From Misgurnus anguillicaudatus (Eukaryota; Chordata; Actinopteri; Cypriniformes; Cobitidae), in contig NC_073348.2 in the NCBI RefSeq assembly GCF_027580225.2, forward strand, positions 24,858,001-24,922,000: a stretch of DNA of 64,000 bases. Direction: 5' to 3'. The notes under the pieces were generated by a model, which did not search any database, was not told the origin of the DNA, and saw nothing but the letters and a program-made list of their open reading frames with translations. A program made the translations under genes and the position numbers. Every line of letters begins with the position of its first letter. Position 1 is the first letter of the stretch. Shown piece by piece: positions 1 to 11,071 of the stretch.

Positions 1-1180
1 TGGTCATATATTGTTTGTTTTCTGTTGGATTTAAATGATACACAGGATTAAAGGAAGATATTTATTCAGAAAACGGAGTAGGCTACGTGGATTGTTTTGT
101 CGGACGGACACAGAGCGAGTGGATTGTTTTGTCAGATGGACACAGAGCGAGTGGATTTTTTGTTCGGATACGGAGAGACTGAAACTAAAACTAAAAGCGA
201 GCTCACACATACTATGGAGTTTTAACACGGGTGTACACCGCAGTGTGAATATTTTAGTGGAAACAACAATCGCGGATCGTTCTCTTCCATGAAGCCGATG
301 TAAACATCTAAGAATATATGATCATTTCTTAGATTTATTACCTTTGTGGACTACAAATGCAAGTTGATGTAATACTGCGATTGCTTGGTGAAGATAATTT
401 ACAAACATGAAACCGGATGGATTATGACTTGCGCACAATTTTTAAACAAAGGTATGTTGTCCCGTTTAGATTTTTCATGTTCATTCTATATGCACTGTCA
501 GCTATGATGAAGTGTAATGAATCATTGCGCCGCCAACTACAGTCCTGCGACGTCAGATATGTCTTGTCTATTTTTTACAAAATAGAGTAACGTGCGTACA
601 AACTCATTTAAATTTCAGTAATTGTAATTGCGTTACTTGATTTAAAAAAATTGTGGAGTTACAGTAACGCGTTACTCCCATCACTGATAGTCACTTATGA
701 TGCCAATAGTCAGTTACGGTCATAGCGCCACCAGCTGGTAACAGGAAGTAACATGTTTACAATGATAATGCAATGTCGGATTTGTCCCAAACTTCACATG
801 ATTGATAAGAGTCCTGGACAGAACACATCTACGTGCCAATATTTACATGTAGTCACTCATACACACACACACTCGCTCACTCACTCTCTCTCTCTCATGC
901 TATCTTACACGATGCTACCTCGCTGTCATTTGTAATTAGCAACAGGAAATGTGGCACATTATACTACACTTTTAAATGGTTCACCTATGTTTACATGCTT
1001 AAATGCCTATTTACTACTGTTCCCTTTAATTCTTCTCATGCCACGGCGTGGCGGTGTCAGGTGTGCGAGGGCCCTTCCATCACTGCTTGCAGTTTTAATT
1101 ATTATTATTATTTAAAAAGTCCTATTGTTGTATTTCAAATAAGCCTTTCAAAGTCAGAGCTACACAGACATATCGGCGCA
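1..1180. other. Upstream flank of arrb2, no gene seen
   Basis: I see no convincing exon here. It holds a short minisatellite (89-177), a piece ending in a GTAACGCGTTACT motif at about 584-688 that recurs widely in fish repeats, and a CA/CTC-rich simple stretch at 861-897. The small open frames are low-complexity and overlap these repeats. Confidence 0.5.
89..177. repeat. 32-bp minisatellite, about 2.8 units
   Basis: Two near-identical 32-bp units lie at 89-120 and 121-152, each ending in GACACAGAGCGAGT. A third, diverged and shortened unit follows at 153-177. The open frames that cross it are by-products of the repeat. Confidence 0.75.
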
Positions 1181-1241
1181 TGACATTAAAGTACCGCGAG
1201 AGCGACTTCAAACGAATCGCTCTCGCGATACGTTGATGTCA
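1181..1241. promoter_or_regulatory. CGCGAGA/TCTCGCG inverted repeat, copy A
   Basis: Two 25-nt arms (1181-1205 and 1217-1241) are inverted copies with three mismatches, around an 11-nt spacer. Each arm carries a CGCGAGAGCGA core and an outer TGACAT end. It lies 140 bp upstream of the arrb2 start codon. The core resembles the TCTCGCGAGA element of CpG-island promoters, which is bound by BANP and Kaiso-type factors. That link is inference; the inverted repeat itself is plain in the sequence. Confidence 0.6.
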
Positions 1242-1381
1242 GTGGTCTGCGCAGTTCCGCTCGCGAATCACGTGACCGCCCATCTGCAGCTGCCAGGCAG
1301 CGACTCAACATCAACACCCACAGTAGCTGCTGTTTACACTGTTTCCTTGCACAAATTTCCACAGCCGAAATCTCCCTCATT

Positions 1382-3660
1382 ATGGGGGACAAGGCGGGAA
1401 CCCGGTAGGTGTTTTAACCTTTTAAGTCTTTAACAAATCTTTACGGTTATCATTTCTGTTTCCACTACAACGCTAAGGGCAGTTCAGCTAATATTAGCTG
1501 GATTGTTAACGGACGTGGTTGGCTAACGTGAACGTGATGGAGAAACGGCACTTAACTTTGTGTTTATTACACTAACCTGTCTCACGTTTATCATTTTGTC
1601 CGTACAATGTTTTCCTATGCATCCCTTTCGCTTTTTTCGAAGTTACTTCATTCTTTAACACAGACATTAGACAGCTGGGCAGGCTAGCAACAGCTGCTCG
1701 TGCAGAATTCATGCAGCGTCTTTAATATTTTTGCTTTAAACTATCTCATCAGCCTTTATATCAATTTTATTAGTATTATCACCTATGCACATGTACTAAT
1801 AATGCTGGACTTGCATGCAACAAGATCTCCCAGCATGCCATTTGTTGCATTCCACCATTTGTCTCTGCACTACATGCATGTTCAACTTCTGCACCATTTG
1901 TTTCACTTTAACATCAAAGTCTGTTTTCAGCCACTTATAGTATCAAATAGAATTTCTTTTTATGCTTGGCTCTGATAACATCTGAGTGATTTTTATCATT
2001 TTAAAGGGTATTCAAGAAGTCAAGTCCCAACTGCAAGGTATGTTTGTGTGATTTGCTCTTTGTATGAAGCAAACGATGCTTTTAGTTGCTTGCTTTTGTA
2101 TTTGTATCATGATCGGTGGTGGTTTTCACAAGCACAAACTATACTTACTTTCAATGTTTTTGCAGGTGACAGTATACCTGGGAAAAAGAGATTTTGTAGA
2201 TCACTTAGATCACGTTGACCCTGTTGGTGAGTTACGCAAAACATTTGGCCTGTTGTTTATAATCTAAAGACATCAAAGAAGTCAATGTTTTATTATTGAA
2301 ACCATACTGAGGAAATTAAACTTCTGCTGCAGATGGTGTGATTTTGGTGGAGCCTGAATATCTCAAAGATAGAAAAGGTGAGCTGAAAAATATTTTTGTT
2401 TTTTGTTTTTCAGTATTTGACACCGAATTTGTGAAGCTTATCTTATAATTGTATATAATTGTGTTATTGAATTTGTCACATTTTCTTATCGTGCTTAACA
2501 GCAAGCATTTTACTTTTTCTTTTTGTCTTCCAGTATTTGTCACATTAACCTGTGCATTTCGATATGGCCGTGAGGACCTGGATGTGTTAGGGCTTTCTTT
2601 CCGAAAAGATCTTTACGTGTCCACTTTTCAAGCCTATCCTCCCATACCAGAGGAATCAAAGGCTTGCAGTCGGCTACAAGAGAGACTTTTGAAAAAACTT
2701 GGTCAAAATGCTTATCCTTTCCATTTCACCGTAAGCAGGCTACTTTTATTTTTTGAGAGGATATTAACAGGCGTATGTGGTACATATATATATATATATA
2801 TATATTCAAGGATCAATGTTAATTAATCTTTTCAGATACCACAAAACCTCCCATGTTCAGTTACCTTGCAGCCTGGGCCTGAAGACACAGGAAAGGTGAT
2901 GTCACTCATCGAAACTTCCTTTTAAAGACATAAAACGTCATGTTGTTTGTTTTTGAAGTTTGAAGACACTTTTGATCTCTTTTCTCACTTCAGGCCTGTG
3001 GGGTGGATTTTGAAATCAGGGCTTTCTGTGCCAAATCGATGGAAGATAAGAATCACAAAAGGTTTGAAGAACTTCTGTTCTGTTTTGTTACTTAAAATCT
3101 ATCTTGCTGTTTACACATGCATAACCGGGTCCTTGAAATGTTATGTTTAAAAGCGTTTTTTCCTTTGTTCACAGAAATTCAGTTCGGCTAGTGATACGTA
3201 AAGTCCAGTACGCCCCTGAGAAACCTGGCCCACAGCCTATGGTGGAGACTACGAGGAGTTTCCTAATGTCCGACCGGTCTCTACACCTAGAGGCTTCTCT
3301 AGATAAAGAGGTAAGGTACTAGTGTTTAACACAGATGAATACTTGTGAAATGTTTATATATTTGAATAATTATTACCATTTTTTGATCTTATCACACAGC
3401 TGTATTACCATGGAGAACCCATCAGTGTTAATGTCCACGTCACCAATAACTCAACCAAAACTGTCAAAAGGGTTAAAATATCAGGTGAGCGTTTTTCTTT
3501 TATGACATTGTTAGATTATGGTATTCATTTTCTTTTTTTTGTTCTCTATAATATTTATATATTCTTTCACTCTCTCTTTCAGTTCGACAGTATGCTGATA
3601 TTTGTCTCTTCAGTACAGCGCAGTACAAATGTCCAGTGGCTCAGATAGAAGCTGAGTAAG

Positions 3661-3715
<55 letters not shown>

Positions 3716-5635
3716 ATGTCTGTCTGTACATCTGTTTTTCCATCTATCATCTCTTGTCTGTCTGTCTCTCTCTATCATCTGTCTCTATGCATCAATCTAT
3801 ATCTTTCTGTCTGTTTCTCTGTCTGTCCGTCTCTATACATCTGTCTGTTTGTTGGTCTGTCTATCTATCTCTATCTGTCTGTTTGTGTATGTCAGTCTGT
3901 ACATTTCTTTATCCACCGCTTATCTGTCTGTCTCTCTATCTATCTGTCGGTCGCTCTGTCTGTCTGTCGGTCTGTCTGTCTGTCTGTCTGTCCGTCCATA
4001 TTCCTATCTGTCCATCTCTCCATCTATCTATCTGTCCATCTCTCCATCTATCTATCTGTCCATCTATCTATCTGTCCATCTCTCCATCTATCTATCTGTC
4101 CATCTCTCCATCTATCTATCTGTCCATCTCTCCATCTATCTATCTATCTATCTGTCCATCTCTCCATCTATCTATCTGTCCATCTCTCTATCCATCTATC
4201 TCTCTGTCCATCTCTCTATCCATCTATCTCTCTGTGTCTATCAATCTTTCTGTCTGTGTCCATCTGTCTGTCCGTCCGTCTGTCCGTCCGTCTCTCCATC
4301 TATCTATCTGTCTATCTATCTGTCCGTCTATCTATCTGTCCGTCTATCTATCTGTCCATCTATCTATCTATCTGTCCATCTCTCCATCTATCTATCTCTC
4401 CATCTATCCATCTGTCCATCTCTCCATCTATCTATCTGTCCATCTCTCCATCTATCTCTCTGTCCATCTCTCTATCCATCTATCTGTCCATCTCTCTATC
4501 CATCTATCTGTCCATCTCTCTATCCATCTATCTCTCTATCCATCTTTCTGTCCGTCTCTATCCATCTTTCTGTCTGTCTGTGTCTATCCATCTGTCTGTC
4601 TGTCTGTGTCTATCCATCTGTCTGTCTGTCTGTGTCTATCCATCTGTCTGTCTGTCTGTGTCTATCCATCTGTCTGTCTGTCTGTGTCTATCCATCTGTC
4701 TGTCTGTCTGTGTCTATCCGTCTTTCTGTCTGTCTGTCTCTATCCGTCTTTCTGTCTGTCTGTCTCTATCCGTCTTTCTGTCTGTCTGTCTCTATCCGTC
4801 TTTCTGTCTGTCTGTCTCTATCCGTCTTTCTGTCTGTCTGTCTGTCTCTATCCGTCTTTCTGTCTGTCTGTCTGTCTCTATCCGTCTTTCTGTCTGTCTG
4901 TCTGTCTCTATCCATCTTTCTGTCTGTCTGTCTCTGTCTCTATCCGTCTTTCTGTCTGTCTGTCTGTCTCTATCCGTCTTTCTGTCTGTCTGTCTCTATC
5001 CGTCTTTCTGTCTGTCTGTCTCTATCCGACTTTCTGTCTGTCTGTCTCTCTATCCATCTGTCTCTCTATCCATCTGTCTGTCTCTCTCTCTCTGTCTCTC
5101 TATCCAATCTGTCTGTCTCTCTCTATCCAATCTGTCTGTCTGTCTGTCTCTCTATCCATCCATCTGTCCGTCTCTCTATCCATCCGTCCGTCGGTCCGTC
5201 TCTCTATCCATCTATCCGTCGGTCCGTCTCTCTATCCATCTATCCGTCGGTCCGTCTCTCTATCCATCTGTCCGTCGGTCCGTCTCTCTATCCATCTGTC
5301 TGTTGGTCCGTCTCTCTATCCATCTGTCTGTCGGTCCGTCTCTCTCTGTCCGTCTCTCTATCCATCTATCTGTCTGTCCGTCTCTCTATCCATCTATCTG
5401 TCTCTCTCTATCCATCTATCTGTCTGTCCATCTCTCTATCTGTCCGTCTCTCTATCCAACTCTGTTTGTCTGTGCGCATCTGTCTGTCTGTCCATATCTA
5501 TCTATCTCTCTATCCATCTGTCCGTCTCTCTATCCAGCTCTGTCTATCTTTCCATCTATCTATCTGTCTGTGCGTATCTATCTGTCTGTCTGTCTCTTAT
5601 CCATCTCTGTCTGTCTGTGCGTGTCTGTCTGTCCA

Positions 5636-5683
<48 letters not shown>

Positions 5684-8600
5684 CATCTCTTTCTGTCTGT
5701 CTCGCTAGCTTCTCTTGTGTTTGTGGGTCAAATGGATCTTGCTTGTAATGATTTGTCTGTTTCTGAATTAGCATTCCCTTCAACTGATTTAATGTTCAGA
5801 TTAACATTCAGTGTGAACATTCAGTATCTTGTTGATTTTGTAAATACGCTCACACATCTCCATGACTCCAATTCATGTTGTGCAGGGATCAGGTGGCGTC
5901 CAGCTCTACATTCTGCAAAGTGTACACGCTCACTCCTGCCCTCAACAACAATCGAGAGAAGAGAGGACTGGCACTAGATGGAAAACTCAAACATGAAGAC
6001 ACCAACCTCGCATCCAGCACAATGTGAGTGTTACGCTAAGCATAAACAACAATCCACAGCACATATCTGTTGAATAGACTCAATGATCTCCACCTTCTGT
6101 ATCTGGGCTCTGCAGTGTAAAGGATGCGAGTAATAAAGAGGTTCTGGGAGTCTTGGTCTCATATCGGGTCAAAGTGAAACTGGTGGTCTCCCGCGGAGGG
6201 TGAGTCTCGTGTTTCGTCAGCATGCTTTCTCTATGTACAGTCTCGTAATGGTTATAATTTGTGATTGGCCTTAACCCTCCTTGCACACTAAATGATTTTG
6301 TTGTTGTTATTGTTGCTTGTGTCATTTAAGGAAGTCAGTTTAAAAGTTAAGTCACTGTGTGTAAACATATACCTGTACATTATTCTGGGTGTGCTGTCTG
6401 TGCAAAATCTCTGCATATGAACGTCAAAGGGTTTTGTTTGTGTAGATCAGAGGTGCTCGGTTGTGCTCCTGGATATCTGTCTTCCTACAGAGTTTGGTTT
6501 CAACATTTATCAAACCCCAAGGTCTTTAGGTTCATCAGATACATTGATGCAGCTAAATATCATATTTCGCCATATCCACCATATGTAACCCTGTCTGTGA
6601 AATCCATCTGTGAAGATGATGGTGCTGTTTCTGTGTCAGCTAGATATTTATACAGTATCTATGATTACTATAAAAAACATAGAGGTGTCATAAAGTAGGG
6701 TTTGAACTGAACTCTGCAGGAACAATATCTGTTAAAGCATTACTAATCATCTCTGGTGTAGATCTTTCTGTGGCTTTGTAGGATGCTGTAAGTGCCTTGT
6801 GAATCAAATTCCCCCTTTGCCTCTCTGTGCTGCTACATTCAGGTTATCAAATCATTTTGTCACTCTCCCATTGTTTTATATTTCTCTCTTTCTGTGTCTG
6901 TTTCCTCCATCTGTCTATCGCATCAGGCTTTTAAGCAGCTTGCTGGAGAGGTAAATACATCCCTTGTGCATTTTAGTGGCTTGCTATAGTGTGTCTCCAG
7001 GTTTGCAGTAAAAATGAGATTTGCATGGTGTTTAGTATTCTGTTTGCAGTTACCCTGATGTTTCCTGTCTGTGTTGGAGCACTAACCTTGATGTACATGT
7101 TTGATATGGACAAACCTCACCTAGTCATATTATGCTCATATTTTTAACCCAGAAACATAAATTATATTTGCATAAAGAAAATTAAGCTTATTCAAGAACT
7201 ATTTGTTACCCTGGACCACAAAATAAGGTTCTTTTTTATTGAGATTTATACATCATGTAAAAGCTGAATAAGTAAGCTTTTAATTGATGTATGGTTTGTG
7301 AGGATAGAACAATATTTGAAAATCGGGAATCTGAGAGTGCAAAAAATCTAAATATTGAGAAAATTGCCTTTAAATTAGTCCTTAAAGGATTAGTCTATTT
7401 TCTTTTACATAAACGTCGCACACCTGAGATGTTAAAACATAGATGTTTTGATGCCTGAAGAAGATCGTAAGATCGAAACGTTGCAATAAATCTTTTCTAT
7501 TTTTGCAAGTGGATAGTGTGCGGGACCTCTCTTTTTTATTAGTCTATTTTCTTGGGAGAAGAATCCAGATGGTTTGCTCGCCATCATGTCGTCCAGGGTG
7601 TTGGTGTCTTTCTTTGTTCAGTCGAGAGGAAGTTGTGTTTTTTGAGGAAAACATTGCAGGATTTTTCTCATTTTAATCTAGCGAAACGTATATATTCATA
7701 TATGTAACGCGTGACCTCTCTACGTCACTACGCATTTACATTAGGTCACGCAGGAAAGGACCTAGACAAGAAGTTTTGGTTTAAAAGTGCATATTTTTTA
7801 TTTTTCTTGTCAAAAATGACAATCGTTTTGCTAGATAAGATGAGCCCAGTCTCCTGAGGATGCGTGTGGATAGCACGAGGTGTGGAGCTCGTGCGGTGCG
7901 TGCGCCGGGTTCCACTTTGGCGTGCATGTGGTGCGCGGGTCCTTCCCATTCACTTGGGCGGTGCATCTTTTTTTGTCGTTTTATTTATTGGTTTCTCAAT
8001 TTTTTTGCTATTTTGTTACCATTTTCGCTTGGGTTTAGGGTTAGAACAACTTTTTGTTATATAAAAATGACATCCTAACCCAAACCACAACTCTAACCCC
8101 AACTCCAAGCGACCATGGCTTAAATATGGACAAAAACATGGAGAAACCTGTATATTAAATAACCTCATTAAGCAGATCTAAAATCTGACCCTAAACCCAA
8201 GCGAAAATGGTTTAAAAGCGGAAGGGAATTGAGAAACCAATAAATGGGAGGACGGAAGGGGATGCCCCGTTTGGGTGAATGGGAAGGACTTGCGTGTCGT
8301 GTGCACGCCGGGGTGGAGTTTGGCGTGTGTATTGCACGAGTTTTGCACTTTGTGCTGTTTGTGCGCATCCTCAGGAGACTGGGTAGATAAGACCCTTATG
8401 CCTCGTTTGGGATCGTTTAGAGTCCTCCTTAAAACTGTTAAGGGTTGAGTTAAGTGTTAAGTGTTGGGCTCTATTAAAGTCCGTTAAAATGCAGGATTTT
8501 TCGAAATGTTTTCCTCAAAAAACATAATTTCTTCTCGACTGAACAAAGAAAGACATTAACATTTTGGATGGCGTGGTGGTGAGTAGGTTATCTGGGTTTT

Positions 8601-11071
8601 TTTTTAAGAAAATTGACTATTCCTTTAAAGCCATTTGCATTAAGCTTTGTATAGTTAGAACCCCAGTCATGTTTTTGAATGGTCGTGCATAATTTCCTCA
8701 GTTTCCGCTGAGACAGGAGAAATACAGATTTCAGTGTTGCACTTCCTTCTTTCAATGATGTAAAAATCATAATTTTGCATCATTGAAAGCAGGAAGTCCA
8801 ATATCTTTGTTGAGGGGGTGAGACTACAAACACTCCTTTTCTCGGTCAAATAGGCACCAAATTCGAAATGTACGAATGCTCTTTTAATAACACATTATTA
8901 ATGCTAATTACCTTTTTGATACATTCACAAAATATGTTCATGTAAAATGATCTTTACTTAATATCCAAATGATTTTTGGCATAAAAACCCCTGATAATTT
9001 TGACCCATACAATGTATTGTTGGCTATAGCTGGGTCAATGATGTGACGTTAATTATTTTGTGTCCGTATGGTTCATTTAAATGTACATGGGTTAAAATTT
9101 CTAAATAAATGTGCAGATTACTTGCATACACTCTTTTTTTGAGGACCAAGACCAAAACATTTCTGTTTTTTGTGTGGCGGTGCATTCACACGGGGCGTGG
9201 GCGTTGACGCTTCCCATTCGCTTTTGGTGGGTGGCGTCGTGCGTTGCCGGGCTGAGTTGTGGATCTGTCGGCGCCCCGGCAGAGGTTGGGCATTTCTCAG
9301 CTTTTCGGGCGGCAATGCGTGCGTCGGCCGGTCGGATCGCCTTGTGCGGGTGACCTGGGCAGATCCAGCCAATTACGTTATGGAAGACCGGAGCATGTGT
9401 AGCGGCCACTGTGATTGGCTGTTGGCCACGCTTCAGACAAGCCTTCCGTCAAGCGTTAATGCTTTCCATGGACGTGATGGGCTGGCTCTGCCTGGGATGT
9501 TTGCATGGGGCGATCTGATTGGGGGACGCGTTCGTTGCCGCTTGGGGGGATGAGAGGTGTTCAACTTCTGCCGCGAGCAACGGCACTGACGCAGCGCGGA
9601 CGGATCCACGGTTCGGTTCGGCGATGCATGACGTCGCCTATTGGAGGTGAGTGGGAGGCGTTAACGCTTACGCCCCGTGTCAATGCACCGTAACCGGTCT
9701 GTGTCAATTTTTTATGACAAAAGTAAATATATTCATCAAATTTTTTGGAATAAAATATAATCATTTAGTTTAGTGTAATGTGATTTTTTTACATAAATTT
9801 TTACATAATTTGTCAAAGATTATTTAGAAAAAAGAGCTGTTTTCAGCATATGTCAGGACAAATATTACAAAAAACCCATTCGAATTTACATTTAGAAATA
9901 ACTAATAAAATGATATTTTAAAATTATTTTTTTTTATTACGCTTACATGCCATCAAGGTGGATAAAATATTGAATATTTCTCATTCTTTGGCGCAACTGG
10001 CGGTTACACCATTTGACATTTTTAGGTCCATTCAGTCTTAATTTTAATAAAAATGGTGCAAATTTATTTTTTTATTGCATAAAATTAACATAAATACATG
10101 TGCATTAAAATAAACCTGATGTGTGCTTTTAAAACAAGTTTTTTAAAAAGATTTTTTAATTTCTCATCTTGCCAAACAGACCCAGCTACAAATATACCCA
10201 TACTATTTATGACGTTTGCATTGTGATTTTCCACTTTTTAGGAAAGTTTACAATTCAATTTAGTACTTCTTTTATGTGGAGTAGGTGAAATATAATTTCT
10301 TTGTTTTGGGATAAAATATGACCATGGGTATTTCTTAATAATTTATGTAGGGTTTGCTTCATAAACTCCTGATTTAATGCGTGCACACGATTATTTCAAA
10401 TTATGGCTAGATTGTTTGTTTTTTCTCCATCAGGGATGTGTCAGTGGAACTGCCTTTCGTCCTAATGCATCCGAAACCCACAGACTCCACTGTTTCCCTT
10501 TCACCCACAGGTATGTGCCTGTGACAAACCACATCATGAGTGACTTAATATTAGGATCTTGGGTCACAAGAGCCGATATAAACTCCATCCTATCATAGGA
10601 TAAAAATGCCATTATAAGCTTAGTACGCCATTGTGAAGTGTGAAGTAACATTGGGTGCATTTTTAAAGTTTGTACTTGACTGGGGTATAGGCCTCCAAAA
10701 ATTAAAGCAAAGTACCTTAACATTTAAGGCTTTCAGTTTTGCCCGGTCTCATAGTGATGAGCTTTACTCTAGTGCACCAGTTTAAAGGGTCAGTTGCACC
10801 CATTAAGTCCTCTAATCTTGGGTTTTTCTTCAACAGCTGTTCCAGTGTTAGACCCACCGATTGACACAAACTTGATTGAGTTTGATACAAAGTGAGATAC
10901 ATTTTTATTTTTAGTTTTTTATTATCGTTCATATACATGTATTCCTTCATTTCATTCTTGCTCAAAACTTTCTGTTCCTTTAACAGCAGTTTAATGGCAG
11001 ACGATGACATTGTGTTTGAGGACTTTGCTCGCTTGCGCTTGAAAGGAATAATCGACAAGGAGGATTGCTGA
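1382..11071 (+). CDS. arrb2: Beta-arrestin 2
   Basis: Fifteen coding exons join in phase to a 405-residue protein (human ARRB2 has 409): 1382-1404, 2007-2037, 2166-2226, 2333-2377, 2534-2730, 2836-2895, 2994-3061, 3175-3310, 3400-3484, 3583-3655, 5886-6023, 6116-6199, 10434-10510, 10837-10891, 10987-11071. Arrestins bind phosphorylated GPCRs, block G-protein coupling and recruit clathrin and AP2. Visible landmarks are the finger loop [13 protein letters not shown], the phosphate-sensing [13 protein letters not shown] strand, the gate-loop LDGKLKHED, a clathrin box LIEFD, and the AP2-binding [16 protein letters not shown] tail. The leucine in FARLRLKG (glutamine in beta-arrestin 1), SSPNCK near the start and [11 protein letters not shown] without the beta-arrestin-1 insert mark it as type 2. 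The tail ends IIDKEDC, not the mammalian DDDYDDQLC. Whether this is the a or b teleost copy cannot be told. A poly(A) signal lies at 11210-11215. Confidence 0.97.
3660..5705. repeat. About 2-kb TCTG/TCTA/CATC tetranucleotide array in arrb2 intron 10
   Basis: This pyrimidine-rich array starts five bases after the exon 10 splice donor and is built of TCTG, TCTA, CATC and CGTC units. Higher-order blocks recur, for example CTATCCGTCTTTCTGTCTGT through 4715-5030. All three forward frames stay open for 660-750 codons because the unit vocabulary contains no stop codon; the Ser/Leu/Cys/Val-rich translations are not a protein. Confidence 0.97.
7389..7553 (+). mobile_element. 133-bp insert flanked by 16-bp direct repeats
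   Basis: The sequence ATTAGTCTATTTTCTT occurs at 7389-7404 and again, perfectly, at 7538-7553. The 133 bp between them (7405-7537) interrupt the outer fold-back element and carry the hammerhead-like RNA. The long direct repeat looks like a target-site duplication made by reverse transcription. Penelope-like elements are known to carry hammerheads and are the leading candidate source, by inference. Confidence 0.65.
7412..7482 (+). ncRNA. Hammerhead-ribozyme-like fold
   Basis: All three conserved parts occur in order: a GUC cleavage triplet (7415-7417), CUGAAGA matching CUGANGA (7455-7461) and GAAA (7475-7478). Stem III is AACGU (7412-7416) with ACGUU (7478-7482). Stem I begins GCA (7418-7420) with UGC (7452-7454), and is extended by AAAACAU (7434-7440) with AUGUUUU (7443-7449). 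Stem II is GAUC (7463-7466) with GAUC (7471-7474) and a GUAA loop. One extra A (7462) lies between the core and stem II, which may weaken or abolish activity. Confidence 0.5.
9176..9694. mobile_element. CG-rich fold-back element (arrb2 intron 12)
   Basis: The left end (GGTGCATTCACACGGGGCGT at about 9179) and the complement of the right end (GGTGCATTGACACGGGGCGT) are near-perfect inverted copies, and similarity continues inward for about 60 bp. The element is far richer in CG dinucleotides than its AT-rich intron. The open frames inside have no protein-like features. Confidence 0.7.

Larger units (their letters stand above)
7383..8630. mobile_element. Fold-back DNA element with a second fold-back nested inside (arrb2 intron 12)
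   Basis: The outer ends are inverted copies: TTAAAGGATTAGTCTATTTTC near 7383 and its complement ending near 8628. Internal parts of the arms also match, such as CTTTGTTCAGTCGAGAGGAAG (about 7612) against its complement at about 8538. A second inverted repeat sits inside, with ends at about 7848 and 8387 (CCAGTCTCCTGAGGATGCG and complement). No transposase is present, so both are non-autonomous. Confidence 0.75.

Noticed and set aside
3660..5977. Three very long forward open frames (664-753 codons)
   Set aside because: They are translations of a tetranucleotide array with no stop-forming units, lie in an arrb2 intron, and are present in all three frames at once.
9101..9693. Overlapping open frames of 80-127 codons on both strands
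   Set aside because: They fall in a CG-rich fold-back element; frames are open on both strands because of composition, with no domain-like text or splice context.
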